The position numbers were made by a program, and so were the translations under genes. Below, piece after piece: positions 1 through 8,642 of a DNA stretch of 64,000 nt (within the stretch, counting starts at the first letter, position 1; every line of letters starts with the position of its first letter). Under the pieces are notes generated by a model that saw only the letters and a list, made by a program, of their open reading frames with translations, was not told the DNA's origin and did no database searches. Origin of the DNA: Oscillatoriaceae cyanobacterium M7585_C2015_266 (GTDB taxonomy: Bacteria > Cyanobacteriota > Cyanobacteriia > Cyanobacteriales > Oscillatoriaceae); NCBI GenBank assembly GCA_015295835.1, contig DVEG01000033.1, forward strand, positions 1 through 64,000, given 5' to 3'.

Positions 1-180
1 GGAGTTGGGGTGGGTTCTGGTGTGGGTGTGGGTGTGGGAGTTGGGGTGGGTGTGGGAGTTGGGGTGGGTTCTGGTATGGGTGTGGGAGTAGGGGTGGGTG
101 CTGGTGTGGGAGTTGGTGTAGGAGTTGGTGTGGGAGTAGGGGTGGGTGTGGGAGTAGGGGTGGGTGCTGGTGTGGGCTTT
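1..180 (-). repeat. Pro-Thr codon repeat (low-complexity tract)
   Basis: Imperfect 6-bp tandem repeat reading gtgggt/gttggg on the plus strand. In the kinase frame it codes alternating Pro and Thr with occasional Ala-Pro or Glu-Pro. Read forward it gives a spurious Gly-Val open frame. It runs off the left edge, so its true length is unknown. A shorter, interrupted version of the same kind lies at about 490-575 in the same gene. Confidence 0.95.
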
Positions 181-1661
181 TGCAAGATGAGTTCTAACTG
201 ATATTGGCTACGGGGAATGCCTGGGATGGGTTTTACTTGCAGGGTGTAATCGCCACTCTCGGGTAAGATACCTTCCCAGAAAGATACGGAACGCGATCGC
301 TCGTCCACGGTTCTGCCATTTGGCCCAAACACGGTCATCAGTGCGCCGTCGCTAGTGATATAAGCGATAAGTTTTTCTCCCCGTTCCCCTTTGAGCAAAT
401 AGTTGATGATTTGGTAAGAGTTAATAGTGCCGCTGACTTTTTTCCGCATGCCAACAGATACGCGTAGACGTTGGGCAGTTACCTGCGGCGTGGGTGAGGG
501 AGTTGGAATAGGAGAAGGGGTAGGCGTCGGGGAAGGATAAGGGCTAGCGACAGGAGTTGGAGTAGGCGTTGGCGACGGTTCCACTTGGGGGCGGTTGAGA
601 GCGGTAATTAGTGCCCACGAGCCAAGCCCGGCGGTGATTGCTAAGCCTGCTGCCAATGTAGCGATCGCCAGCGGGCTATCCCAGATAGAAGTCTGACTGC
701 TTATAGTTTGGGGAGCTGGCTGGCTGCTTCTGGCAGCTGGTGGATTTGCCCTGCCCACAGCCATAGTTTCTATTTCTGAGAGGTTGACGGTGGCGGGTTG
801 AGGTGAAATGCTAGCAGGAGAAGAGAAAAACGGTTCTAGTGCTTGCAGTACTTCCCGTGCCGAGAGATAGCGAGCGCTTGGTTTGTGACTTAACATCCGA
901 TTGAGTACTGCTGCCAAACCCGGACTTACCTTTGACCATTGTTGCCAATTCCAACTAAATTGAGTTTCATCAAAAAGTTCTTGGGGTTCGCGAGCTGTCA
1001 GCAGCACTATACAAGTCACGGCAAGGGCGTACAAATCGCTGCTTGGGTAAGCGCGACCACTTTGAAGTTGTTCGCTGGGAGAATAACCCAATTTGCCAAC
1101 AGTGGTGACAGTTTCTGGCGCATCTGGTTCGAGGATGCGGGTAGCTATTTCCTTGACTACGCCGAAGTCTATTAGTACGGGTAAGCCATCGGAGGCTCGC
1201 TGAATAATATTTTCTGGGGAAATATCGCGGTGGATAATACCTTTAGCATGGATAGCGTCCAATACTGGCAATAGGTTACGGAGCAGTTGCAATATTTCTG
1301 CTTCCGAAAATGCTCTCCCTTGCGCTTTACGTTCGTTCAGTAGGGTCCGGTATGTTTGGCCCTCTATATATTCTTCGACAATAAATAGGCGTCCGTTTTC
1401 TTCAAAGGTTGCCCGAAATTGAGGAATTTGGGGATGCTGAATTTGATAAAGTATTTGCGCTTCCCGCTGGAACAGTTCCTGAGACTTAGCAATTGTCGAG
1501 CCACCCGTCTGAACTGGAATAAATTCTTTGATGGCGCAGCGTTCGTTAAAGCGCCCCTGGTCTTCCGCCAGGTAGGTGCGGCCAAATCCCCCCTGACCTA
1601 AAATTCCGATCAGACGGTAGCGATTTTGCAGGATTGTTCCTAGGGCTAGCGGTGGTTGCAT
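1..1661 (-). CDS. Serine/threonine protein kinase with PPC-like domain and Pro-Thr repeat tail (3' end outside window)
   Basis: Hanks-type kinase, read from ATG at 1661 down to the left edge with no stop. The glycine loop GQGGFGRTY, lysine motif AIKEF, catalytic HRDISPEN and DFG (LIDFGVV) are all present, so it should be active. After the kinase domain (about residues 10-275) come a linker, one membrane helix (about 324-353), a short Pro-Thr segment, a beta-rich region resembling a pre-peptidase C-terminal (PPC) domain (about 395-490), then a long (Pro-Thr)n tract from about residue 494 to the window edge. Known of the family: cyanobacterial Pkn kinases with extracytoplasmic sensor regions. 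Inference: cytoplasmic kinase, periplasmic sensor, possibly wall-spanning PT tail. The C-terminus cannot be described because the window cuts it. Confidence 0.93.
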   Translation of the reverse strand, partial: MQPPLALGTILQNRYRLIGILGQGGFGRTYLAEDQGRFNERCAIKEFIPVQTGGSTIAKSQELFQREAQILYQIQHPQIPQFRATFEENGRLFIVEEYIEGQTYRTLLNERKAQGRAFSEAEILQLLRNLLPVLDAIHAKGIIHRDISPENIIQRASDGLPVLIDFGVVKEIATRILEPDAPETVTTVGKLGYSPSEQLQSGRAYPSSDLYALAVTCIVLLTAREPQELFDETQFSWNWQQWSKVSPGLAAVLNRMLSHKPSARYLSAREVLQALEPFFSSPASISPQPATVNLSEIETMAVGRANPPAARSSQPAPQTISSQTSIWDSPLAIATLAAGLAITAGLGSWALITALNRPQVEPSPTPTPTPVASPYPSPTPTPSPIPTPSPTPQVTAQRLRVSVGMRKKVSGTINSYQIINYLLKGERGEKLIAYITSDGALMTVFGPNGRTVDERSRSVSFWEGILPESGDYTLQVKPIPGIPRSQYQLELILQKPTPAPTPTPTPTPTPTPTPTPTPTPAPTPTPTPIPEPTPTPTPTPTPTPTPTPEPTPT

Positions 1662-1803
1662 AGATGGTAGTTTGTTACCAAGAAGCGACACGGCTTACAG
1701 AATAACATATGAATTTCAATCTATTAGTGAGCGATCGCCCTTTCTCTTTTCCATTGTTACAGGGCAAAAGCCTTTTTTTCCCGCGCGCTTAAACTATTCG
1801 TCT

Positions 1804-2262
1804 TCACGAGTTTAATTTAGCCTTAACTATTTCTTGTACTTTCTTACCATCTGCCTTGCCCTTTAGCTGCTGCATTGCTGGCCCCATCACCTTGCCCATG
1901 TCTTTCGCCGAAGTTGCTCCTACTTGAGCAATAATCTCATCAATAATCGCACTTATTTCCTCTTCTGATAGTTGCTTTGGCAAATACTCCTCGATAATCG
2001 CCAACTCTTGCGCTTCTTTTGCCGCTAGCTCCTCTCTTCCTGCTTTTCGGTACTGTTCTATAGACTCCCGCCGCTGTTTGGCTAACTGCACCAATACTTC
2101 TATTTCCTGTTCTGGTGTCAATGTTTCAGCGCCACTGGCTCTTACGCTCACCTCTTTTTCTAATATCACCTTTTTGATACTGCGAACCGTTTCCAGACGT
2201 ACTTTATCTTTAGACTTCATGGCCGCCTTGATTTCTTCGTCAATCCTAGCCTTCAAACTCAT
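1804..2262 (-). CDS. yqeY: GatB/YqeY domain-containing protein
   Basis: 152-residue protein matching the stand-alone YqeY family in length and in motifs: an N-terminal helical part with KDKVRLETVRSI, a central EYLPKQLSEEE, and a C-terminal GKVMGPAMQQLKGKADGK tail. The fold is shared with the tail of the GatB amidotransferase subunit, which contacts tRNA in the Asn/Gln transamidation complex; the role of free YqeY is not settled. It is transcribed towards the kinase gene, with about 140 bp between them, so it may share a promoter region but is not tightly coupled. Confidence 0.9.
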   Translation of the reverse strand: MSLKARIDEEIKAAMKSKDKVRLETVRSIKKVILEKEVSVRASGAETLTPEQEIEVLVQLAKQRRESIEQYRKAGREELAAKEAQELAIIEEYLPKQLSEEEISAIIDEIIAQVGATSAKDMGKVMGPAMQQLKGKADGKKVQEIVKAKLNS

Positions 2263-2539
2263 AACGAATTACCTTCACTGACTGATTGAGAAAATACATG
2301 TTTTCGGCGTCTCTGTAATATTTTTTTTCATTTTATTTTTATTTTTTCTCCTTAGTGTCAGCTATGCGTCATTGGGTTTACCTTAGAGCCGTTTACATCG
2401 GTTAAATACCATCTGATAATCTCGCTTAAGTGATTTTACTTACAGGGTAGAGCAGCCATTAACTGTCCAGGCTCGCTAAACAAATTTTTTATAAAATTAA
2501 GAAAGTGAATCTCCTAAAGAATAGCTCTGTACTGCTATT

Positions 2540-2792
2540 TTTAAAAGAGAATAATGCGCTTACCGTAGGTAGCGGTAGGGGAAATTGCGGCTTGAAAACT
2601 GTCGCTTGAATGGGTAAAATTGTCATGACTACTTCAATAACAGTTGCGGTCACACGCAGCAACGAAGTAGTTACGCCGGAGAGCATACGGTGTCTGCCTG
2701 TGGAGGCTTAGAGATGTCTCAGCCTGTGAAACAGGAAGCTCGTTCCGCAAAGGCGAGAAGCCCGCACTATACCCGTTAGAGTTAGTGTGGGA
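2540..2792 (+). mobile_element. Remnant of an IS200/IS605-type element (tnpB 3' tail and right-end hairpins)
   Basis: No transposase is intact, but the stretch looks like the 3' end of such an element. A frame running to a stop at about 2708-2710 (ending IRCLPVEA) is followed by a chain of hairpins: GAGA-tg-TCTC (2711-2720), CCTGT-gaa-ACAGG (2723-2735), CTCG...CGAG (2739-2757), and a terminal stem CCCGCACTA / TAGTGTGGG (2761-2769 with 2783-2791). Terminal subterminal hairpins and a structured RNA (omegaRNA) overlapping the tnpB 3' end are known traits of IS605 elements. The family assignment is from memory of similar cyanobacterial ends and is moderate. It ends only a few bases before the first possible prs start. 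Confidence 0.5.
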
Positions 2793-2827
2793 TTATGTCA
2801 CAAAAAAACGTGCTGCGAGAGGCTGCT

Positions 2828-3820
2828 GTGATCCGTTCTGCTACTTTAAATCTTCAAACTGCTCTACCATCCGTATCTGATCATAACCGCTTGCGGCTTT
2901 TCTCTGGCTCGGCCAATATTCCCCTGGCCCAAGAAGTAGCTCGCTACCTGGGGATCGAGCTGGGACCGATGGTAAGAAAACGGTTTGCAGATGGAGAGCT
3001 ATATATTCAAATTCAGGAATCGATTCGTGGGTGTGACGTCTATCTAATCCAGCCGGCAAGTCACCCCGTGAACGATAATATTATGGAATTATTAATTATG
3101 ATTGATGCCTGTCGGCGTGCATCAGCACGGCAAATTACGGCAGTCATCCCCTACTATGGCTATGCTCGGGCAGATCGCAAAACGGCAGGAAGGGAGTCGA
3201 TTACAGCGAAGCTGGTAGCTAATTTAATCACGCAAGCAGGAGCCACGCGCATTCTGGCGATGGATTTGCACTCAGCCCAGATTCAAGGTTATTTCGATAT
3301 TCCTTTCGATCACGTGTACGGTTCGCCTGTAATCTTGGATTACCTACAAAGCAAGCAATTGTCAGATATAGTAGTGGTTTCGCCAGATGTGGGAGGAGTG
3401 GCAAGAGCACGAGCGTTTGCTAAAAAATTAAATGATGCACCGCTAGCAATTATTGATAAACGTCGCCAGTCTCACAATGTGGCTGAAGTACTCAATTTGA
3501 TTGGCGATGTCAAGGGGAAAACGGCTGTGCTGGTGGATGATATGATCGATACGGCTGGGACAATGACTGAAGGTGCCCGGTTGTTGCGTCAAGAAGGTGC
3601 CCGTCAGGTGTATGCCTGTGCTACTCATGCGGTTTTCTCACCGCCGGCTGTTGAACGTCTCTCTAGTGGTTTGTTTGAGGAAGTTATCGTTACTAATACA
3701 ATACCTTTCCGAGAAGAAAAAATGTTCAAACAGTTAACGGTGCTGTCGGTAGCAAATTTGCTTGGGGAAACAATCTGGCGTGTTCACGAAGATAGTTCGG
3801 TTAGCAGTATGTTCCGCTAA
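2828..3820 (+). CDS. prs: Ribose-phosphate pyrophosphokinase (PRPP synthetase)
   Basis: Makes PRPP from ribose 5-phosphate and ATP for nucleotide, His and Trp synthesis. The class I signatures are present: N-terminal LFSGSANIPLAQEVARYLG, metal/ribose motif MDLHSAQIQGYF, the basic catalytic segment ARADRKTAGRESI, and the PRPP loop AVLVDDMIDTAGTM. I prefer the GTG at 2828 (VIRSATLN...), which gives about 330 residues like other cyanobacterial enzymes and has GAGAGG five bases upstream. An in-frame ATG at 2795 would add 11 residues but lies directly after the IS-like hairpin with no ribosome site. Monocistronic by context. Confidence 0.95.
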   Translation: MIRSATLNLQTALPSVSDHNRLRLFSGSANIPLAQEVARYLGIELGPMVRKRFADGELYIQIQESIRGCDVYLIQPASHPVNDNIMELLIMIDACRRASARQITAVIPYYGYARADRKTAGRESITAKLVANLITQAGATRILAMDLHSAQIQGYFDIPFDHVYGSPVILDYLQSKQLSDIVVVSPDVGGVARARAFAKKLNDAPLAIIDKRRQSHNVAEVLNLIGDVKGKTAVLVDDMIDTAGTMTEGARLLRQEGARQVYACATHAVFSPPAVERLSSGLFEEVIVTNTIPFREEKMFKQLTVLSVANLLGETIWRVHEDSSVSSMFR

Positions 3821-3858
3821 CTAGAACAGTAATGTAGGCTTTTATAGGTGTTTTAGCT

Positions 3859-3883
3859 GCGATCGCAATCTTGGGGCGATCGC
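3859..3883. terminator. Hairpin made of two HIP1 octamers after prs
   Basis: Two copies of GCGATCGC (3859-3866 and 3876-3883) are 9 bases apart. Because the octamer is self-complementary they can pair as an 8-bp stem between the convergent prs and the next gene. No U-run follows closely, so a termination role is a guess. Confidence 0.35.
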
Positions 3884-3911
3884 GTTCACATTTTCTTCAG
3901 TAAAAAGCTTT

Positions 3912-5093
3912 TTATACGCTTTTATGATCACTTTCACCTTCCGCTTGAGCTTGAGATAGTCTAGCAATTTGCTTTAGCCCTTCCCGGAAATGAGTTGCAC
4001 TGGTGAAGGCAGCAACTAAAAAGTAAAAAGTTCGGATAGCCCATCCAGAAATTGTAAATAAGATAGTTACGTTTTGTGGAGTTATACCAGTAACCGTTGC
4101 AAATTTTGAAGTAATTTTTTCTTCCTGCACAGCTACATCTTGCATCTGAGCTTTTCTAGTAGGCAAAACCGGAAATTCTGCAGTATGTAAATAAAAACCC
4201 AAAAATCCCTGCTGCCCAACTCGATTTTTTAAAAATGAATTCGTGATTTGCTGAGCCTCACTGTAAGAAATTTTTTCGCGCTCGCTAATTTCACGCAGCC
4301 AGTTATCATATCTATATAAATCAGTAGTGCAACAAATAAGAGGAATTAAAATAATCAAAAAAATTGCGCTAATTTGCCTACCAATATTCCGAGGCAAAAG
4401 AGCAGTTATAACTCCAAATCCCATACCTACTATGGCAAAAACAAGAACATTTAAAAGTTCGATAATTTCTACGGCTCTAAAAATTTCTCCTACGATTTGA
4501 ATGTTATAAAAATACTGTTCTGCCTGCCAAATAGCAACCAACTTCATGCTGACAGCGATCGCAGCCAAACTGACGGCACATATTACATAAAGTAAACTAG
4601 CTAAAACAAATCTTAAAAAAACTAAAAAAACCTTTATATATTTTGGTATAGTTATAAAAATTTTCCGTCTTTTTCTGCCATTTTTTCTAGTCTCTGATGA
4701 GTTGAGAGGGGGGATTTCTTCGGCTTGGAGAATGGTTTCCGCATTGAAAATACTAGGTTCGGAGTTTCTAGGTTTTACCACTGCCACCTTAGTATTCAAA
4801 TCAAATCCGGCGCGCCAAGCAGGATAAGTACTCCCCATACTACGCCCTTGTATAACAACCCGCTTTACCGATTGAGGGTTCAAATTCGCCAGCTTTTTGC
4901 GGATAAAATTAATCATAAATGATTGCTCCGGAGGCTGAGAGGCTTCAGCAATCACCACCAGACATTCGTCTTTTAAAGAAACTCGTATATTAATACCTTT
5001 CGGCTTGAGAGAGCGATTCATTAAAGTTTTGATAGCGTGGGGGTTGCCTTGTTTAGCGAAATCAAGAATACTTGCTTGAGTTTTCATCTCCAC
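3912..5093 (-). CDS. Uncharacterised membrane protein with N-terminal cyanobacterial repeat-type domain
   Basis: 393 residues, function unknown. Residues about 8-105 form a soluble alpha/beta domain (FAKQGNPHAIKTLMNRSL, then KGINIRVSLKDECLVV, ending VVIQGRSMGSTYPAWRAGF). The same pattern recurs four times in the DUF1574 protein at 52926-56192. Residues about 150-290 hold several hydrophobic helices (e.g. FVLASLLYVICAVSLAAIAV), followed by a soluble segment and another helix near 350. The N-terminal domain would face the cytoplasm. The gene is convergent with prs and has no operon partner. Read from ATG at 5093, with GGTGGAG shortly upstream as ribosome site. I infer only a membrane-tethered domain of unknown activity. 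Confidence 0.8.
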   Translation of the reverse strand: MEMKTQASILDFAKQGNPHAIKTLMNRSLKPKGINIRVSLKDECLVVIAEASQPPEQSFMINFIRKKLANLNPQSVKRVVIQGRSMGSTYPAWRAGFDLNTKVAVVKPRNSEPSIFNAETILQAEEIPPLNSSETRKNGRKRRKIFITIPKYIKVFLVFLRFVLASLLYVICAVSLAAIAVSMKLVAIWQAEQYFYNIQIVGEIFRAVEIIELLNVLVFAIVGMGFGVITALLPRNIGRQISAIFLIILIPLICCTTDLYRYDNWLREISEREKISYSEAQQITNSFLKNRVGQQGFLGFYLHTAEFPVLPTRKAQMQDVAVQEEKITSKFATVTGITPQNVTILFTISGWAIRTFYFLVAAFTSATHFREGLKQIARLSQAQAEGESDHKSV

Positions 5094-5457
5094 CTCTAAA
5101 AACTGTGAACTATAGTCTAATCAAAGGCGGTAGTAGTAGGTATAAATAGAGGATATCGCGGGTTTCGTAGCAGCCGCTACAGAATGGTGCTGTCTCTTCT
5201 GATAACCCCCACGAGAGTGAGAGGTACTCATTACTACTATTTGCCCATCTACCGCGTAATTAATAGGCATATATTTGAATTTATTGTGTAACTTTCTTTG
5301 CTTTGAAAAAAGGATAAGCAAGAAATGGGAAAGTGTTCGATAGTTGCTCTCGCTCCCATTATTAATAAGTTTTGGTTATAGTCAACCTCCTCTCCAGATC
5401 GTCTGATTTGTGAAGAATGGTTTATGATATGTAACAAAACTTATTATTTTTTTGACG
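5094..5457. other. Intergenic, divergent promoter region
   Basis: 364 bp between two divergently transcribed genes. Open frames here are short, overlap each other on both strands and lack protein character. It must hold both promoters, but I see no convincing operator or RNA. Confidence 0.5.
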
Positions 5458-6348
5458 ATGCAGACAACACTTACAGCAACAAACGTTCTTGGAGCATACT
5501 GGAAGTGGCGAGCGCACTCTATATATTATGTACGAGCTGGCAATCGACACCCACAACGTCCACCCTTACTGTTAGTTCACGGTTTTGGCGCATCTACCGA
5601 GCACTGGCGCAAAAATATCGCCGATTTACAGCAAGATTTTGAGGTTTGGGCGATTGACTTATTAGGTTTCGGGCGAGCCGCCAAACCCGACATTGTCTAC
5701 AGTAGTGAGCTGTGGCGGGATCAGTTGCACGATTTCATCACCGAGGTAATTGGCGCGCCGGTAGTCTTGGCAGGTAACTCCCTCGGAGGTTACGTATGCT
5801 TGTGCGTGGCAGCCCAGCGCCCCAAATCAGCAGCAGGGTTAATACTACTTAATAGCGCTGGTTCATTTACTTCGACTCAAACTGTCCCCAAACAGCCCCT
5901 GGTGCGAAGATTACTAAATAAAACCATAAAATGGTTGTTGTTACAAGATTGGGTGAGTTTTTTACTCTTCCAGTGGACACGCCGCCGTTCAGTGATCCGC
6001 AAAACTCTTTATAAAATTTATCTCGATAAAAATGCGGTGACAGATGAGCTGGTAGAAAACATTTACCGCCCTTCATGCGATCGCGGTGCCGCGAAAGTCT
6101 TTGCTTCAGTATTTAAAAGCCCGCAAGGGGAAAAAGTTGATATTTTGCTTACACAACTACAGTGTCCCTTATTAATGCTTTGGGGTGAAAGTGATCCGTG
6201 GATGAATGCTAGAGAACGGGGCGCTAAGTTTCGCCAATATTACCCTCAACTGACGGAATACTACCTTAAAGCGGGTCATTGTCCCCATGACGAAGTACCG
6301 GAACAAGTAAATGAACTTATCCGTTCTTGGATTTTAGCTTTTCGTTAA
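5458..6348 (+). CDS. Alpha/beta fold hydrolase
   Basis: Cytoplasmic alpha/beta hydrolase of about 296 residues. The oxyanion segment LLLVHGFGAST is at about residue 37, the nucleophile elbow GNSLGG at about 105, the acid in LWGESDPWM (about 243) and the histidine in AGHCPHDEVP (about 272), so the triad is complete. Similar proteins in cyanobacteria and plants are often named pheophytinase- or lipase-like; the substrate cannot be read here. A TTG at 5452 is possible, but ATG at 5458 is the better start. The next gene is about 480 bp away across a repeat region, so it appears monocistronic. Confidence 0.88.
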   Translation: MQTTLTATNVLGAYWKWRAHSIYYVRAGNRHPQRPPLLLVHGFGASTEHWRKNIADLQQDFEVWAIDLLGFGRAAKPDIVYSSELWRDQLHDFITEVIGAPVVLAGNSLGGYVCLCVAAQRPKSAAGLILLNSAGSFTSTQTVPKQPLVRRLLNKTIKWLLLQDWVSFLLFQWTRRRSVIRKTLYKIYLDKNAVTDELVENIYRPSCDRGAAKVFASVFKSPQGEKVDILLTQLQCPLLMLWGESDPWMNARERGAKFRQYYPQLTEYYLKAGHCPHDEVPEQVNELIRSWILAFR

Positions 6349-6390
6349 GCCACTCTAGTAGGAAAGCTGCTATAGAGAGAAGGAAGGGGG

Positions 6391-6753
6391 TTGACAAAAT
6401 CGGGCTATATTTGGTAGTCTAATTTTACAATGGAAATCTGTGCCGACTTTTTTTTATCACAATATCCCCATTGTAAGTATTGTATACCTAATGTAAGCAA
6501 AAGTCAAGCTCAAAATTCCTTCTCTTTTACAGCTCCTTTGCCTTCTTGTCAAAAAAACAAGAAATGGTGACTTTTTTATATTCCTAATCCAAATAAAAGT
6601 CAAGCTGAAAAGTTAAAAAAAGATAAAGAGGCTTGACAGGAGGGTGGAGGGATGGTAGTTTTATTTTATAATGGGGTTGTGACAATTTTTTGTTGTGCGC
6701 AAATATTCCCATTATAAAAATTATGATATTGCTAGTAAAAATAAAAGTCAAGC
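6391..6753. repeat. Two copies of a ~120-bp MITE-like palindromic unit
   Basis: Unit A (6391-6509) and unit B (6631-6753) share layout and sequence. Each opens with (gc)TTGAC, then has GGTAGT...TTTTA(C/T)AATGG, an inner inverted partner CCCATT(G/A)TAA, and closes with AAAAGTCAAGC, which inverts the opening. A further GTCAAGC lies at about 6598-6605 between them. The span carries no gene. Terminal inverted repeats around a non-coding core suggest a miniature inverted-repeat element or a nested palindromic repeat. I saw no transposase here with matching ends. Confidence 0.65.
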
Positions 6754-6830
6754 CAGAATTCCTTTTTTTTTTATATTCTTTTCTTTTTTTATTTATTTAT
6801 AGCAAGGGCCTTTTAATTTAAACTTTTAAT

Positions 6831-7148
6831 CTAAAAATAAAAGCGGGGATGAATTCTGGGGTGGAGCTTAGCTTCAACCGGCTGCCCCCCAATAAGATGC
6901 TGTTTAACAATGAGAGAAACATCGTGAGGTTTGATGCGGCAATACCAAATCTCGTCAGGGATGACGCGGACAGTAGGACCTGAACTGCACTGTCCCATAC
7001 AGCCGCTGCCTTCAATAATAACATTGGGAACAGGATAATCTCGAAAAGCTTGTAAAACTTCCGCTGAACCATTTCGCAGACAGGATGAGTGCTGACAAAC
7101 AATGACGCAGCGATATTGAGGTTGTTGTTGCTGTTGGTTGCTGTCCAT
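6831..7148 (-). CDS. Thioredoxin-like [2Fe-2S] ferredoxin domain protein
   Basis: 105 residues. The pattern C-x4-C (CQHSSC) followed about 35 residues later by C-x3-C (GCMGQCSSGP) matches the thioredoxin-fold [2Fe-2S] ferredoxins, also seen in NuoE and HoxE. A glutamine-rich N-terminus (NQQQQQPQ) precedes the fold. Expected to be a small cytoplasmic electron carrier or redox sensor; the partner is unknown. The gene is divergent from the CBS-domain gene, about 180 bp away. The cluster-ligand cysteines are complete. Confidence 0.85.
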   Translation of the reverse strand: MDSNQQQQQPQYRCVIVCQHSSCLRNGSAEVLQAFRDYPVPNVIIEGSGCMGQCSSGPTVRVIPDEIWYCRIKPHDVSLIVKQHLIGGQPVEAKLHPRIHPRFYF

Positions 7149-7330
7149 TTTTGCGAGCGCGGCAAAATATATAAACTTTCTCTAAGTGAACCGCTAATCG
7201 GGAATCAGTAGAATAAATACTTATAGGCTTTATCCAAGATAACAGCTCCAGTATGAGAGCTGGATGAATAAGAATGAAGCATCACAGAGTATTATGGTAG
7301 CGTGTGATTTTGTATGAAAGCGGATATAAG

Positions 7331-7795
7331 ATGCCCAAGACAGTTGCCGACGTGATGAGCCGAGATCCGATCACAGTAAAGCCAGAAACCCCCCTACAAG
7401 AGGCAATAAAAATTCTTGCAGAACGACGCATTGGGGGGCTTCCCGTAGTAAACGATTCAGGTAAATTAGTGGGCATCATTTCTGAAAGCGATCTAATGTG
7501 GCGAGAGACAGGACCTACACCACCGCCGTATATCATGCTGCTAGATAGCGTGATATTCTTGGAAAATCCAGCCCGTTACGAAAAAGAACTACATAAAGCC
7601 CTCGGACAAACAGTAGGGGAAGTAATGAGTGAAAATCCAATTACAACAACACCGGAAAAGCCTCTGCGCGATGCAGCAAGGTTAATGCATGAGCGAAAAA
7701 TTAACCGCTTGCCAGTACTCGATGACTCTGGAAAAGTAATAGGTATACTAACGCGCGGAGATATAGTGCGGGCAATGGCAGCTTCCGGAGAATAG
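7331..7795 (+). CDS. CBS-pair domain protein
   Basis: About 154 residues made of two CBS motifs: TVADVMSRDPITVKPETPL...IGGLPVVNDSGKLVGIISESDL, and VGEVMSENPITTTPEKPL...INRLPVLDDSGKVIGILTRGDI. They are joined by a linker with ETGPTPPPYIMLLDS, seen in many cyanobacterial and chloroplast single CBS-pair proteins. CBS pairs bind adenosine nucleotides and can regulate partner enzymes; CBSX-type proteins act on thioredoxins in plants. ATG at 7331 is preferred over a GTG at 7304. It is co-directional with nblB, 61 bp apart. Confidence 0.92.
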   Translation: MPKTVADVMSRDPITVKPETPLQEAIKILAERRIGGLPVVNDSGKLVGIISESDLMWRETGPTPPPYIMLLDSVIFLENPARYEKELHKALGQTVGEVMSENPITTTPEKPLRDAARLMHERKINRLPVLDDSGKVIGILTRGDIVRAMAASGE

Positions 7796-7856
7796 GAATG
7801 GACGAATTGTGACAAGCTCGGTGGCTGTAAGTAAAAGTTATTGAATTAGTAGAAAA

Positions 7857-8522
7857 ATGAGCATTACTCCTGAGTCAGTTAAGGATTTGTTAAGTTCGCA
7901 AGATTTGGGCGAGCGCTTGCGCGGAATAAACCAACTGCGCCTTATCTCTCCAGCGAGCGCCTTCGAGCTAGTTCAAAAAGTAATTACCGATAGTAATGCC
8001 CGAGTTCGTTATGCAGCAGTATCCTCGCTGGCATATTTAGGGCGTGAAAATTTAGCAGTTGCGACAACATTACTACGCGATCGCTTACTCAATGATTCTG
8101 AGCCCGATGTGCAAGCGGCAGCGGCTGACTCGATTGGCGGCTTACAGATAACCGAAGCCTTTGAAGATTTACAATTCCTCTACCGTAACTCCAGCGAATG
8201 GCTCGTTAAATTCAGTATTATTGCCGCCCTGGGAGAACTTGGTGATCAAAGAGGATTTGACTTATTGCAAGAAGCTCTCAACTCTAACGAAGAACTAATA
8301 AAAATGGCTGCAATTAGTTCTCTCGGAGAATTGGGAGATAAAAGGGCTCTACCTCTGTTGCTGCCTTATGCTGAGGATGGGGATTGGCAAATCCGTTATA
8401 GAGTGGCACAAGCTTTAAGACGTATCGGTGGCTCAGAAGCTAAAGCAGTTTTAGAAAAGCTGGCAAGGGATAAAGTTGAACAAGTATCTGAAGAAGCAAA
8501 ACTGGGATTGTCAGCATCTTAG
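7857..8522 (+). CDS. nblB: HEAT-repeat phycobilisome degradation protein NblB
   Basis: 221 residues composed of about six HEAT/PBS-lyase repeats (e.g. DSNARVRYAAVSSLAYLG, DSEPDVQAAAADSIGGL, SLGELGDKRALPLLLPYAEDGDWQIRYRVAQALRRIG). Length and the opening ITPESVKDLLSSQDLGERLRG fit cyanobacterial NblB, a relative of the CpcE/F-type bilin lyases that is needed to dismantle phycobilisomes during nutrient starvation. It would act on phycobiliprotein chromophores at the thylakoid surface. It follows the CBS-pair gene on the same strand, so co-transcription is possible. No NblA gene is seen nearby. Confidence 0.85.
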   Translation: MSITPESVKDLLSSQDLGERLRGINQLRLISPASAFELVQKVITDSNARVRYAAVSSLAYLGRENLAVATTLLRDRLLNDSEPDVQAAAADSIGGLQITEAFEDLQFLYRNSSEWLVKFSIIAALGELGDQRGFDLLQEALNSNEELIKMAAISSLGELGDKRALPLLLPYAEDGDWQIRYRVAQALRRIGGSEAKAVLEKLARDKVEQVSEEAKLGLSAS

Positions 8523-8642
8523 GAAATTAGTTAGGAATCTTCGCGCTCGCTTTTACAAAGAGGAGAGCGCTCGCTAGAAAATATAACTTCAAGCTATTCA
8601 GTAATTGTATGATGGGCGCCGGCAGTCTTATTATGCGATATG

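Noticed and set aside
10-201. Forward Gly-Val repeat open frame
   Set aside because: It is the opposite-strand reading of the kinase Pro-Thr repeat; no start context and no independent support.
2489-2686. Minus-strand 65-codon frame upstream of prs
   Set aside because: It lies on the antisense of the IS605-like remnant and has no protein character.
6818-7165. 115-codon frame overlapping the ferredoxin-like gene
   Set aside because: Same strand in a shifted frame; the ferredoxin frame carries the conserved cysteines.
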